DNA of 47,454 bases from Lachnospiraceae bacterium (GTDB lineage: Bacteria > Bacillota > Clostridia > Lachnospirales > Lachnospiraceae): contig JAFZRH010000066.1 of assembly GCA_017619975.1 (NCBI GenBank), forward strand, positions 1 to 47,454, in the 5' to 3' direction. This document shows positions 40,364 to 47,454 of the stretch, in pieces. The notes under the pieces were generated by a model, which was not told the origin of the DNA, did not search any database, and saw nothing but the letters and a program-made list of their open reading frames with translations. The translations under genes and the position numbers were made by a program. Each line of letters begins with the position of its first letter. The first letter of the stretch is position 1.

Positions 40364-41545
40364 TTATTCGCAAAGGATGATCTCTTCCGTCGCCAGCGCC
40401 CGTTCCACCAGTTCGTGAATGCCCGGCAGCAGTTTTTCCTCCGAGCGGCGGATGATGCCTGCGTTCGGCTTGGTGACCGGGTGCTTCGCCACAAAGATGG
40501 TGCAGCAGTCCTCAAACGGCAGGATCGAGGTCTCAAAGGTTCCGATCTTCCGGGACAGATCGATGATCTCCTGCTTGTCGAACGCGATGAGCGGCCGGAA
40601 TACCGGCAGCGTGCAGACCTCGTTGGTGCTGACCATGCTCTGCACCGTCTGAGACGCGACCTGTCCGATGGATTCCCCGGTGATCAGGCACTGCGCGCCG
40701 TTTTCGACCGCCAGATGCTCCGCAAGGCGCATCATATAGCGCCGCATGATGATCGTCAGCTCGTCGTGCGGGCAGGTATCGTAGATGGCCAGCTGGATAT
40801 CCGTAAAGTTAATGACGTGCAGACGGATCGGTCCCGCGTAGGCCGCCACCTGTTTTGCCAGATCCACGACCTTCTGCTTGGCACGGTCACTGGTGTAGGG
40901 CGGTGCGTGAAAATAGACGGCTTCCAGCCTGACGCCGCGCTTGGCGATCATCCAGCCGGCGACCGGAGAATCGATGCCGCCGGACAAAAGCAGCATGCCG
41001 CATTCGGTCCCGCCGAGCGGCATTCCGCCCAGGCCGGGGATCGTCTCCGAATAAAAGTTCAGGTTTTCCCGCACTTCGATGCGGAACAGAACGTCCGGTT
41101 CGTGAACGTCCACATGACAGCCCGGCAGCGCGGCCAGGACCGCTTCGCCGACCTTCCGGTTGATCTGATCGGAATCCCAGGGGTAGGCTTTATTGGCACG
41201 GGTCGCCATGACCTTGAAGCTGCCGGCAAACCCCGGATGCGCTTCCGTGAAATAATCCGCTGCCGCTTTTACCAGCTCATCCGGCGCGACCACGGCCTGC
41301 TGCACCAGCGGGCAGATGCCGGAGATGCCGAAAACATGCTGCAGCGCATCCACAGCCCCGTCCAGATCAAAGGGCTCCGACGCCATGGCATAAATACGGC
41401 CGTTGGATTTATAGACTTTAAAACGGCCCGGCACTTTTTTCAGCACCGCAGCAGCGCGGCTGACCAGCCGGTCTTCAAAGAGATAGCGGTTTTTCCCCTT
41501 TACGCCGATCTCCGCGTATTTTATAAGCAAAGCCTGGTACTGCAT
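40364..41545 (-). CDS. thiI: tRNA 4-thiouridine synthase
   Basis: Adenylates and sulfurates U8 of tRNA. The 393-residue protein has an N-terminal ferredoxin-like/THUMP part, then the PP-loop SGGIDSP at 188-194, and a C-terminal DCCTIFVAKHPVTKP block. It lacks the rhodanese domain of the E. coli enzyme, as in other Bacillota, where a dedicated NifS-type desulfurase supplies sulfur. nifS lies two genes upstream on the same strand. The ATG at 41545 follows nine bases after the CDP-alcohol transferase stop. Confidence 0.95.
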   Translation of the reverse strand: MQYQALLIKYAEIGVKGKNRYLFEDRLVSRAAAVLKKVPGRFKVYKSNGRIYAMASEPFDLDGAVDALQHVFGISGICPLVQQAVVAPDELVKAAADYFTEAHPGFAGSFKVMATRANKAYPWDSDQINRKVGEAVLAALPGCHVDVHEPDVLFRIEVRENLNFYSETIPGLGGMPLGGTECGMLLLSGGIDSPVAGWMIAKRGVRLEAVYFHAPPYTSDRAKQKVVDLAKQVAAYAGPIRLHVINFTDIQLAIYDTCPHDELTIIMRRYMMRLAEHLAVENGAQCLITGESIGQVASQTVQSMVSTNEVCTLPVFRPLIAFDKQEIIDLSRKIGTFETSILPFEDCCTIFVAKHPVTKPNAGIIRRSEEKLLPGIHELVERALATEEIILCE

Positions 41546-41554
41546 AGCCGTTTC

Positions 41555-42568
41555 CTATAAGCAGAATCTTTCATAAACATTTTTCGCGATCTTTTCATAC
41601 CGGGCGATCATGAACCATTTGACCACCTCCAGGACGATGATCACAAGAGGGAAGTAGAAAGCATGGAGCCTCAGCATCAGAAGCACGAAAAGCGTGCAGG
41701 CTCTGATGTGGTAGGTGAGCGTATTCGTCAGTTGAATATAGCGCCGGCTCTGGGTAATGTAGGCCTCGGCCAGTTCGTCCGAAACGGTGCCGCCTTTTTC
41801 CTCCAGCGCGTTCAGCAGGCGCTGGGCGCGGGGCGTATATTTTTCCTGATCACTGGTATAGATCAGGTAGAAAAAGCGATAGACCCTCTCATACAGCGGG
41901 CTGCCCTTCTGCGCCGCCAGTTCCGACTTCAGGATCTTGGCCCGGGTCATATTGGAACTGTTTCTGCCGTTCAGGAAGAAAAGGTGAAGCCCCCTGTAAT
42001 AGTCCGCCATCCTGGCCTGACTCGCGTGGCAGAGCATCGTCACGATCAGAAGCGGCCAGATGTAGAAGGACCACGGGATCTCATCGGTAAACGGAATCGT
42101 CTCGTTCATCATGCGGCAGCCGATGGCGATATAGACCGCAAGGAAATTGGTGATATCCACCGTGCCGTCCAGAACACGTCCGAGCTGACTGCTGGTATGC
42201 GTCAGACGGGCGATCTGACCGTCGCAGAAATCCAGGATCAGAGCGATGACCTCAAAGCAAATGCCGAGCAGATTGAGCCATCGGTTCTGCGGATAGAAGA
42301 AGACGCTGCCGCTGACGCCGAAAAGAAACGACAGACAGGTCACGGCATTGGCGGACCAGCCCCAGCGGATAAACAGATGCGCCAGCCGGATGGAAATGGG
42401 ATTATAGACGATCACGTCTACCGGATCATCGGTATCCTCGGATTTGCCGGACGCCTTGATCTCGTCTGCCACACGTTCAAACCAGGGGTTGTGAAGCAGG
42501 CCTTTCATACTGATCCGGATTCTGTGCTCTTTATTCTTATGATTGACATTCATGCTGTTCTGTACCAT
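41555..42568 (-). CDS. CDP-alcohol phosphatidyltransferase family protein, substrate unknown
   Basis: A 337-residue membrane enzyme. The motif is complete: D116-G-x2-A120-R121-x8-G130-x3-D134-x3-D138. It is longer than PgsA or PssA, with a polar N-terminal region of ~60 residues and a ~90-residue cytoplasmic insert between the membrane segments. The alcohol acceptor cannot be told from the sequence; it differs from PgsA in this window. It lies between nifS and thiI, genes that are normally adjacent, and has a possible promoter of its own. Start options are 42568 and the Met five codons later. Confidence 0.85.
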   Translation of the reverse strand: MVQNSMNVNHKNKEHRIRISMKGLLHNPWFERVADEIKASGKSEDTDDPVDVIVYNPISIRLAHLFIRWGWSANAVTCLSFLFGVSGSVFFYPQNRWLNLLGICFEVIALILDFCDGQIARLTHTSSQLGRVLDGTVDITNFLAVYIAIGCRMMNETIPFTDEIPWSFYIWPLLIVTMLCHASQARMADYYRGLHLFFLNGRNSSNMTRAKILKSELAAQKGSPLYERVYRFFYLIYTSDQEKYTPRAQRLLNALEEKGGTVSDELAEAYITQSRRYIQLTNTLTYHIRACTLFVLLMLRLHAFYFPLVIIVLEVVKWFMIARYEKIAKNVYERFCL

Positions 42569-42590
42569 CCAAAAAAATAGTATCCTCTAT

Positions 42591-42618
42591 ATATTACCAT
42601 GAGTTTTTGATTTGTAAA
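42591..42618 (-). promoter_or_regulatory. Possible promoter of the CDP-alcohol transferase gene
   Basis: Minus-strand TTTACA (42618-42613), a 16-base spacer, TAATAT (42596-42591), in a short AT-rich gap after nifS. Confidence 0.45.
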
Positions 42619-42633
42619 GTACAAAAAGGCTTT

Positions 42634-43794
42634 TTACCGTCTTGTAAATCGCCGCAGCACCGGAAGCAGCGCGTCCAGCGTTTCCAGAACGCTTTCGATC
42701 TCCTCTTCCGTATTGAAGCGGCTTAAGGAAAAACGCAGCGTCGACTCCGCCTGTGCCTTGTCCAGACCGATCGCTTTTAAGACCGGGCTCATCTCCCGCT
42801 TATGGCTCGAACAGGCCGAGCCCGCCGAAACATAGATGCCCTTTTCCTCCAGCGCATGCAGCAGCACTTCGCTGCACACGCCCCGGAACGTCGCGCTGAC
42901 AAGGTGCGGCGCGGCAAAGGCTTCGTCCGAAGGACCGTTGACCGAGACGCCCTCCAGCCTAAGCAGGCCATCTTTCAGCTGCTGCCGGAGGCGGCGCATC
43001 CAGGCGGCGTTTTCTGAAAGATCCGCCAGCGCTTCCTTCGCCGCCGCCCCGAAGCCCGCGATGCCGGGCACGTTTTCCGTCCCGGACCGCAGCCCCTTTT
43101 CCTGGCCGCCTCCCGCGATCAGCGGCAGAATGCGCGCGTTTTCGGAAATATACAGGAAACCGCAGCCCTTCGGCCCGTGGATCTTGTGCGAGCTGCCGGT
43201 CAGAAGATCGACGCCCCAGCTTTTCGGCATGAGCGGAATCTTCCCGAAAGCCTGCACCGCATCCGCGTGGAAAAGCGTTTTCGGGTTCTTTTCTTTGATC
43301 AAAGCCCCCAGCTGATCAAGCGGTTCGACGGTTCCGATCTCGTTGTTGACGGCCATCAGGCTGACCAGCACCGTATCCGGGCGAAGCGCCTGCGCCAGCG
43401 TCTCCGGGCGGATGAAACCCTCCCGGTCCACCGGCAGCACCGTCAGCTCAAAGCCTTCCTGCTCCAGCCGCCGGAAGGATTCGCTGACCGAAGGATGTTC
43501 GATCGCCGAGGTGATCACATGCTTTCCCTGCCGGATCTTCGCACGGGCGCCGCCCAGGATGGCCCAGTTGTTGCTCTCCGTGCCGCCCGAGGTGAAATAA
43601 ATCTCTTTCTCCTTGACCCGAAGTCCGCCGGCGATGGTCTCCCGCGTATCCCGAAGGAAGCGTTCCGCCTCGGAGCCTTTCCGGTGCAGAGAGGAGGGAT
43701 TGCCGTAGTTTTCGCTCAGCGCAGAAAGGACCGCCTCCCGGGCACTCGGGGAGACGGCCGTCGTTGCCGCGTTGTCCAGATAGATTTCTTTCAT
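42634..43794 (-). CDS. nifS: Cysteine desulfurase (NifS/IscS type)
   Basis: Releases sulfur from cysteine with PLP; given the place in the locus it likely supplies ThiI. The 386 residues have the PLP Lys204 in SSHKIHGPKG, His100 in SAIEHPSV, and the catalytic Cys328 in the flexible SAGSACSSH loop. Its opening YLDNAATT is the family signature. No iscU-like scaffold follows. It begins four bases after the rsmE stop. Confidence 0.94.
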   Translation of the reverse strand: MKEIYLDNAATTAVSPSAREAVLSALSENYGNPSSLHRKGSEAERFLRDTRETIAGGLRVKEKEIYFTSGGTESNNWAILGGARAKIRQGKHVITSAIEHPSVSESFRRLEQEGFELTVLPVDREGFIRPETLAQALRPDTVLVSLMAVNNEIGTVEPLDQLGALIKEKNPKTLFHADAVQAFGKIPLMPKSWGVDLLTGSSHKIHGPKGCGFLYISENARILPLIAGGGQEKGLRSGTENVPGIAGFGAAAKEALADLSENAAWMRRLRQQLKDGLLRLEGVSVNGPSDEAFAAPHLVSATFRGVCSEVLLHALEEKGIYVSAGSACSSHKREMSPVLKAIGLDKAQAESTLRFSLSRFNTEEEIESVLETLDALLPVLRRFTRR

Positions 43795-43798
43795 GCCG

Positions 43799-44536
43799 TT
43801 ATTCCCAGAGCAGGTTGACCATGGCGAGCACCGCCGGCCCTGCTGTCTCCGTTCGTAAAATGCGCGGCCCCAGCGTGACGATCTTCGCGCCGGCCGCTTT
43901 CAGTTCTTCGATCTCCTCCGGGGCAAAGCCGCCCTCGGGACCGATAAAAAAGCCAACGCTCTCCCCCTCTTTCACGGCGGAAAACGTCTGCCTGGTGTAT
44001 TCCATGTTTTCGGCGGATTCATACGGGACGATGATATGATCCAGCTCTCCGGCCCGTTTTAAGGCCGCCGCAAAAGAACTGACCGGCCCCACTTCCGGAA
44101 CGAGGCTCCGCCCCGACTGCTTGGAAGCGCTTTCCGCCTTCAGCTGCCAGCGCTGCCGGCGTTTTTCTTTCTTTCCCTCTTCCAGGCGCATGACGCAGCG
44201 CTGCATCTCTACGGGAACGACTTCCGAAACGCCCAGTTCCACCGTCTTTTCAATAATATAGTCCATCTTGTCGGCTTTGGGAAGCCCCTGGAACAAAGTG
44301 ATCCGCCGGCTGGATTCGGCCGAAGGCAGTTCGTCCCCGATCACGCGCAAACGCACAAAGTCGGGGCCGGTCTCCGCGATCTCGCAGAGATAGTCCCGGT
44401 CCCGCCCGTCACTGGCGATCAGCTGATCCCCGGCTTTCATCCGCAGCACCTTCACGATGTGCTTGACGTCCTGCCCGCGGATCATAAGCTCGCCGCTTCC
44501 TCCGTCCCCGCCGGGGGCAAAGAAATGATGCATCAT
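43799..44536 (-). CDS. rsmE: 16S rRNA (uracil-1498-N3) methyltransferase
   Basis: Methylates U1498 of 16S rRNA using SAM. The 245-residue SPOUT protein has an N-terminal PUA-like part, QGLPKADKMDYIIEKTVELGV, and the SAM-binding knot GFFIGPEGGFAPEEIE with LGPRILRTETA. Two Met codons stand together; the second (44533) fits the AGGAG spacing better. It follows dnaJ as in B. subtilis, but the prmA gene that usually sits between them is missing. Confidence 0.94.
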   Translation of the reverse strand: MMHHFFAPGGDGGSGELMIRGQDVKHIVKVLRMKAGDQLIASDGRDRDYLCEIAETGPDFVRLRVIGDELPSAESSRRITLFQGLPKADKMDYIIEKTVELGVSEVVPVEMQRCVMRLEEGKKEKRRQRWQLKAESASKQSGRSLVPEVGPVSSFAAALKRAGELDHIIVPYESAENMEYTRQTFSAVKEGESVGFFIGPEGGFAPEEIEELKAAGAKIVTLGPRILRTETAGPAVLAMVNLLWE

Positions 44537-44544
44537 ACTCTCCT

Positions 44545-45708
44545 TTACAGGAATCTGTTCTTTTTCTTCTTGCCGTCCGGCCCGCTTACATGACCGCCCA
44601 TCGCGGCGTCGTAGGCCAGCAGCGCATCTTTCTGTTCTTTATTCATCCGTTCCGGCACCTTCACCGTAAAGGTCACGTAATGGTCGCCTTTTACGTTTGC
44701 CTGCTTGATGTACGGCACGCCCTTTCCCCTCAGACGGATCCGCGTGCCCGGCTGCGTGCCGGCTTTCAGCTCGTATTCCACGTCGCCGTAGACCGTCGGG
44801 ATGCGGATCGTATCGCCCAGAGCCGCCTGCGCGAAACTGATCTCCACGGTGGAGAAGATATCGTTGTCCTGGCGGATAAAGCGCGGGTCCTCGCTGACCA
44901 TGACTTCCACCAGAAGGTCGCCGTAAGGGCCGCCGTTTAAGCCCGGCTCGCCCTTGCCCCGGATGCGAATGCTCTGACCGTCGTCGATGCCGGCCGGGAT
45001 GCTGACTTTGACTTTCTGCCGGCGGGACACGTACCCGTTGCCGCCGCACTTCGGGCATTTCTCCTTGATGATCTTCCCGCTGCCGCTGCAGCTCGGGCAG
45101 ACCCGCATGGTCTGTCCCATGCCGAAGAGCGTCCGCTGCGTCACCGTCACATGACCGGAACCGCCGCACTGACTGCAGGTCGCCGGCGTGGTGCCGGGTT
45201 TGGCCCCGCTGCCCTTGCAGTCCGGGCAGGGTTCCTTTAAATTCAGCTCCAGTTCTTTTTCGACGCCGTTGATGGCTTCCTGGAAGCTGATGCGGGTCCG
45301 TACGCGGACGTTCGCGCCCTGCGCGGAAGTGGAATACGCATTCCTCGAACCGCCGAAGCCGCCAAAACCGCCAAATCCGCCGAAACCGCCGCCGCCGAAC
45401 AGGTCTCCGAAAATATCACCGAAGATATCACTGAAGTCCGCGCTGTTGAAATCCACGCCCGGGCCGCCGGCCGCCGGATCGAAGGCCGCAAAGCCGTACT
45501 GGTCGTACTTGGCCCGCTTGTCCGGGTCAATCAGCACGGCATAGGCTTCCGAAGCTTCCTTGAACTTGGCTTCCGCTTCCTTGTCTCCCGGATTGGCATC
45601 CGGATGATATTTCTTGGCCAGGACCCGGTAAGCATGCTTAATCGCCGCCTCATCGGCGGTCTTCGGGATCCCCAGGACTTCATAATAATCTCGTTTATTG
45701 TCTGCCAT
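44545..45708 (-). CDS. dnaJ: Chaperone protein DnaJ
   Basis: The Hsp40 co-chaperone that stimulates DnaK ATPase. The 387 residues show the J domain with HPD at 35-37, a Gly/Phe-rich linker with repeated GGFGGFGG, four CxxCxGxG zinc modules, and two C-terminal substrate-binding domains. The start at 45708 ([13 protein letters not shown]) has AGGAAA upstream; the open frame continues 22 codons further, but that part has no family similarity. It is separated from dnaK by ~250 bases of repeats. Confidence 0.96.
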   Translation of the reverse strand: MADNKRDYYEVLGIPKTADEAAIKHAYRVLAKKYHPDANPGDKEAEAKFKEASEAYAVLIDPDKRAKYDQYGFAAFDPAAGGPGVDFNSADFSDIFGDIFGDLFGGGGFGGFGGFGGFGGSRNAYSTSAQGANVRVRTRISFQEAINGVEKELELNLKEPCPDCKGSGAKPGTTPATCSQCGGSGHVTVTQRTLFGMGQTMRVCPSCSGSGKIIKEKCPKCGGNGYVSRRQKVKVSIPAGIDDGQSIRIRGKGEPGLNGGPYGDLLVEVMVSEDPRFIRQDNDIFSTVEISFAQAALGDTIRIPTVYGDVEYELKAGTQPGTRIRLRGKGVPYIKQANVKGDHYVTFTVKVPERMNKEQKDALLAYDAAMGGHVSGPDGKKKKNRFL

Positions 45709-45775
45709 ACTCAAATTTCCTGATTGTTCTGATAGTTTTATCTGTTTCCGCAAAGGACTCAGACGAAAGCCCAAA

Positions 45776-45811
45776 GTCGAAGGGTCTTATCCGGGGATAA
45801 GATCCTTCGAC
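45776..45811. repeat. Long palindrome between dnaK and dnaJ
   Basis: Two 17-base arms (gtcgaagggtcttatcc and ggataagatccttcgac) pair around a 2-base loop with one G-U. As RNA from the dnaK operon it would form a very stable hairpin. Similar 'ccttcgac' palindromes are widely dispersed in bacterial genomes; only one is in this window. Confidence 0.75.
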
Positions 45812-45815
45812 TCCG

Positions 45816-45956
45816 TTCGCTTCGCTCTCTCCGCTCAGGATGACACCGAAGAGTTCGCTTCACTCACTCCGCTCAGGATGACTCCGCAAGAGTTCGTTTT
45901 TCTCACTCCGCTCAGGATGACACCGCAAGAGTTCGCTTCACTCAGGATGACACCTG
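45816..45956. repeat. 39-bp tandem repeats between dnaK and dnaJ
   Basis: Three full units of 38-39 bp (starting 45816, 45854 and 45893) and a shortened fourth (45932), each centred on ccgctcaggatgac. The units differ by a few substitutions and the last lacks ~14 internal bases. The array adjoins the palindrome, forming one element. It contains no gene. Confidence 0.85.
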
Positions 45957-45961
45957 TCTGA

Positions 45962-47454
45962 TTACACTTCCTTAAAATCTGCGTCGATCACGTCATCGTC
46001 GTTCTTGCCGCCGTTCGGAGCGCCGCCCTGCGGACCGCCCTGGTAGCCGCCCTGTCCGCCGAAATCCTGCGGATTAAAGCCGCCGCCCTGCGGGTTCTGG
46101 CCCTGTGCCTGCTCGTAAATCTTGGCAAAGAGCTGCTGCGCGCTCTTCATCAGGCTCTCATAGCCGTTCTTTAAGCCCTGGATCTGGCTGTCAGACAGCG
46201 CGTCTGCGCCGTTCGTTTCATCAACCAGTCTCTGCAGCGAGTCGATCTCGCTCTGCACCTGGCTCTTTAAGCCGGCATCCAGCTTGTCGCCGACCTCTTC
46301 CATGGCGTTCTTGGTCTGGAAGATCGCGGCCTCGGCGTCGTTGCGGGCATCCACGCCCTCTTTGCGCTTCTTATCCTGGGCCTCGAAAGCAGCCGCTTCG
46401 CGGACCGCCTTCTCGATGTCGCTGTCGGACATATTCGAAGAAGCGGTGATGGTGATGTGCTGCTCCTTGCCGGTGCCAAGATCCTTTGCGGAGACGTTCA
46501 CGATGCCGTTCGCGTCGATATCAAAGGTGACCTCGATCTGCGGCACGCCGCGTCTTGCCGGCAGGATGCCGTCCAGGCGGAAGGTGCCCAGGCTCTTGTT
46601 GTCGCGGGCAAACTGACGCTCGCCCTGCAGGACGTTGATCTCAACGGAGGTCTGGTTGTCCGCCGCCGTGGAGAAGACCTGGCTCTTCTTGGTCGGGATG
46701 GTCGTATTCCGCTCGATCAGACGGGTCGCGATGCCGCCCAGCGTCTCGATGCTAAGGGACAGCGGCGTCACATCCAGCAGCAGGATCTCGCCCGCACCGG
46801 CGTCGCCCGCCAGCTTGCCGCCCTGAATGGAAGCGCCCAGCGCCACGCACTCATCGGGGTTCAGGGACTTGTTCGGTTCCTTGCCGGTCAGCGCTCTCAC
46901 TTTATCCTGCACGGCCGGGATACGGGTGGAACCGCCGACCAGCAGAACCTTGCTGATGTCGTTCGGGGTCAGGCCGGCGTCACGCAGCGCGTTCTGTACC
47001 GGGACGGCCGTCTTTTCGACCAGGTCGCGGGTCAGTTCATCGAACTTCGCGCGGGACAGGTTCAGGTCCAGATGCTTCGGGCCTTCGCTCGTCGCGGTGA
47101 TGAACGGCAGGTTGATATTGGTCGTGGTCGCGGTGGAAAGCTCCTTCTTGGCCTTTTCGGCCGCCTCCTTTAAGCGCTGCATGGCCATCTTGTCGTTCGA
47201 GAGATCCACGCCGTCGCTGCGCTTGATTTCCTGCAGCATCCAGTTGATAATCTTGTTGTCGAAGTCGTCGCCGCCCAGCTGGGTATCGCCGTTGGTCGCC
47301 AGCACTTCGATGATGCCGTCGCCGATCTCGATGATGGAGACATCGAAGGTGCCGCCGCCCAGGTCGTAGACCATGATCTTCTGTTCTTTCTCATTGTCCA
47401 GGCCGTAGGCCAGCGCCGCCGCCGTCGGCTCGTTGATGATACGCTTGACGTCCA
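45962..47454 (-). CDS. dnaK: Chaperone protein DnaK, 5' partial
   Basis: Hsp70 ATPase that folds client proteins with DnaJ and GrpE. The part present, about 496 of ~620 residues, starts inside the nucleotide-binding domain ([15 protein letters not shown]), contains the phosphate loop [12 protein letters not shown], the interdomain segment [14 protein letters not shown], the beta substrate-binding domain and the helical lid, and ends in a Gly/Gln-rich tail and [12 protein letters not shown]. The N-terminus, grpE and hrcA would lie beyond the window's right end. Confidence 0.97.
   Translation of the reverse strand, partial: DVKRIINEPTAAALAYGLDNEKEQKIMVYDLGGGTFDVSIIEIGDGIIEVLATNGDTQLGGDDFDNKIINWMLQEIKRSDGVDLSNDKMAMQRLKEAAEKAKKELSTATTTNINLPFITATSEGPKHLDLNLSRAKFDELTRDLVEKTAVPVQNALRDAGLTPNDISKVLLVGGSTRIPAVQDKVRALTGKEPNKSLNPDECVALGASIQGGKLAGDAGAGEILLLDVTPLSLSIETLGGIATRLIERNTTIPTKKSQVFSTAADNQTSVEINVLQGERQFARDNKSLGTFRLDGILPARRGVPQIEVTFDIDANGIVNVSAKDLGTGKEQHITITASSNMSDSDIEKAVREAAAFEAQDKKRKEGVDARNDAEAAIFQTKNAMEEVGDKLDAGLKSQVQSEIDSLQRLVDETNGADALSDSQIQGLKNGYESLMKSAQQLFAKIYEQAQGQNPQGGGFNPQDFGGQGGYQGGPQGGAPNGGKNDDDVIDADFKEV

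Noticed and set aside
45816..45956. CRISPR array
   Set aside because: The units follow one another directly without spacers and differ within the repeat; no cas genes are near.
45698..45961. An open plus-strand frame of 87 codons across the repeat region upstream of dnaJ
   Set aside because: It only translates the palindrome and tandem repeats (recurring LTPLRMTPQEF), has no ribosome binding site and overlaps the dnaJ start.
1..47454. tRNA, rRNA, insertion sequences, integrases, phage genes
   Set aside because: No cloverleaf, rRNA core, transposase or integrase motif was found on reading either strand; weakly conserved RNAs could still be missed by eye.

Overview
The window looks like a chromosomal segment of an anaerobic, GC-rich member of the Clostridia, most like a Lachnospiraceae relative. 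The reasons are an oxygen-sensitive class III ribonucleotide reductase, Bacillota-style gene orders (Asp23-fakA-recG near rpmB, gmk-rpoZ, DUF2953-gerW, dnaK-dnaJ-rsmE, nifS with thiI), strong AGGAGG ribosome binding sites, many sigma-A promoters with 17-base spacers, and an HPr-like protein without the active histidine. No rRNA, tRNA, CRISPR array, prophage or transposase was seen. The genes at both ends (nrdD on the left, dnaK on the right) run off the window.

Layout. 1-2.6 kb: nrdD, with a redoxin domain fused to its C-terminus, followed by thioredoxin reductase. 2.6-6 kb: a small membrane protein, a secreted cell-wall-binding repeat protein in an AT-richer patch, and a GarR-type reductase. 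6-11.8 kb: two divergent MATE exporters and an ABC transporter operon with a Pr6Pr-like membrane protein. 11.8-14.4 kb: psuG and an M3 oligoendopeptidase gene broken by a frameshift. 14.4-22 kb (minus strand): a six-gene unit, Asp23-fakA-recG-galK-galM-cvpA, with ATGA stop/start overlaps at recG/galK and galK/galM. 22-24.2 kb: tetR and a third MATE gene sit between this unit and rpmB. 24.3-29.2 kb: gmk-rpoZ-rimO-pgsA-hypothetical-DUF2953-gerW. 29.3-30 kb: a small membrane protein and rpiB. 30.2-34.5 kb: a GT2-GtrA-YfhO membrane glycosylation cassette. 34.6-35.8 kb: upp and a DUF5662 gene. 35.9-37.8 kb: an Lrp-type regulator with malQ. 38-40 kb: mtaB-yggS. 40 kb: the HPr-like gene. 40.3-47.4 kb: dnaK-dnaJ-rsmE-nifS-(CDP-alcohol transferase)-thiI.

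Functionally the window is mostly housekeeping: DNA precursor synthesis, chaperones, translation and RNA modification (rpmB, rimO, rsmE, mtaB, thiI, nifS), membrane lipid synthesis (pgsA, fakA) and carbohydrate use (galK, galM, malQ, rpiB). A clear new multi-gene system was not found. The points most worth following are: the nrdD-redoxin fusion beside its likely reductase; a promoter pair at gmk in which both strands share one palindromic -10; the DUF2953 frame, which seems to begin at a non-canonical codon; the three-gene glycosylation cassette, whose YfhO protein has an unusual cytoplasmic tail; and a palindrome plus 39-bp tandem repeat array between dnaK and dnaJ. Three MATE exporters within 18 kb suggest an accessory layer of drug or metabolite export.
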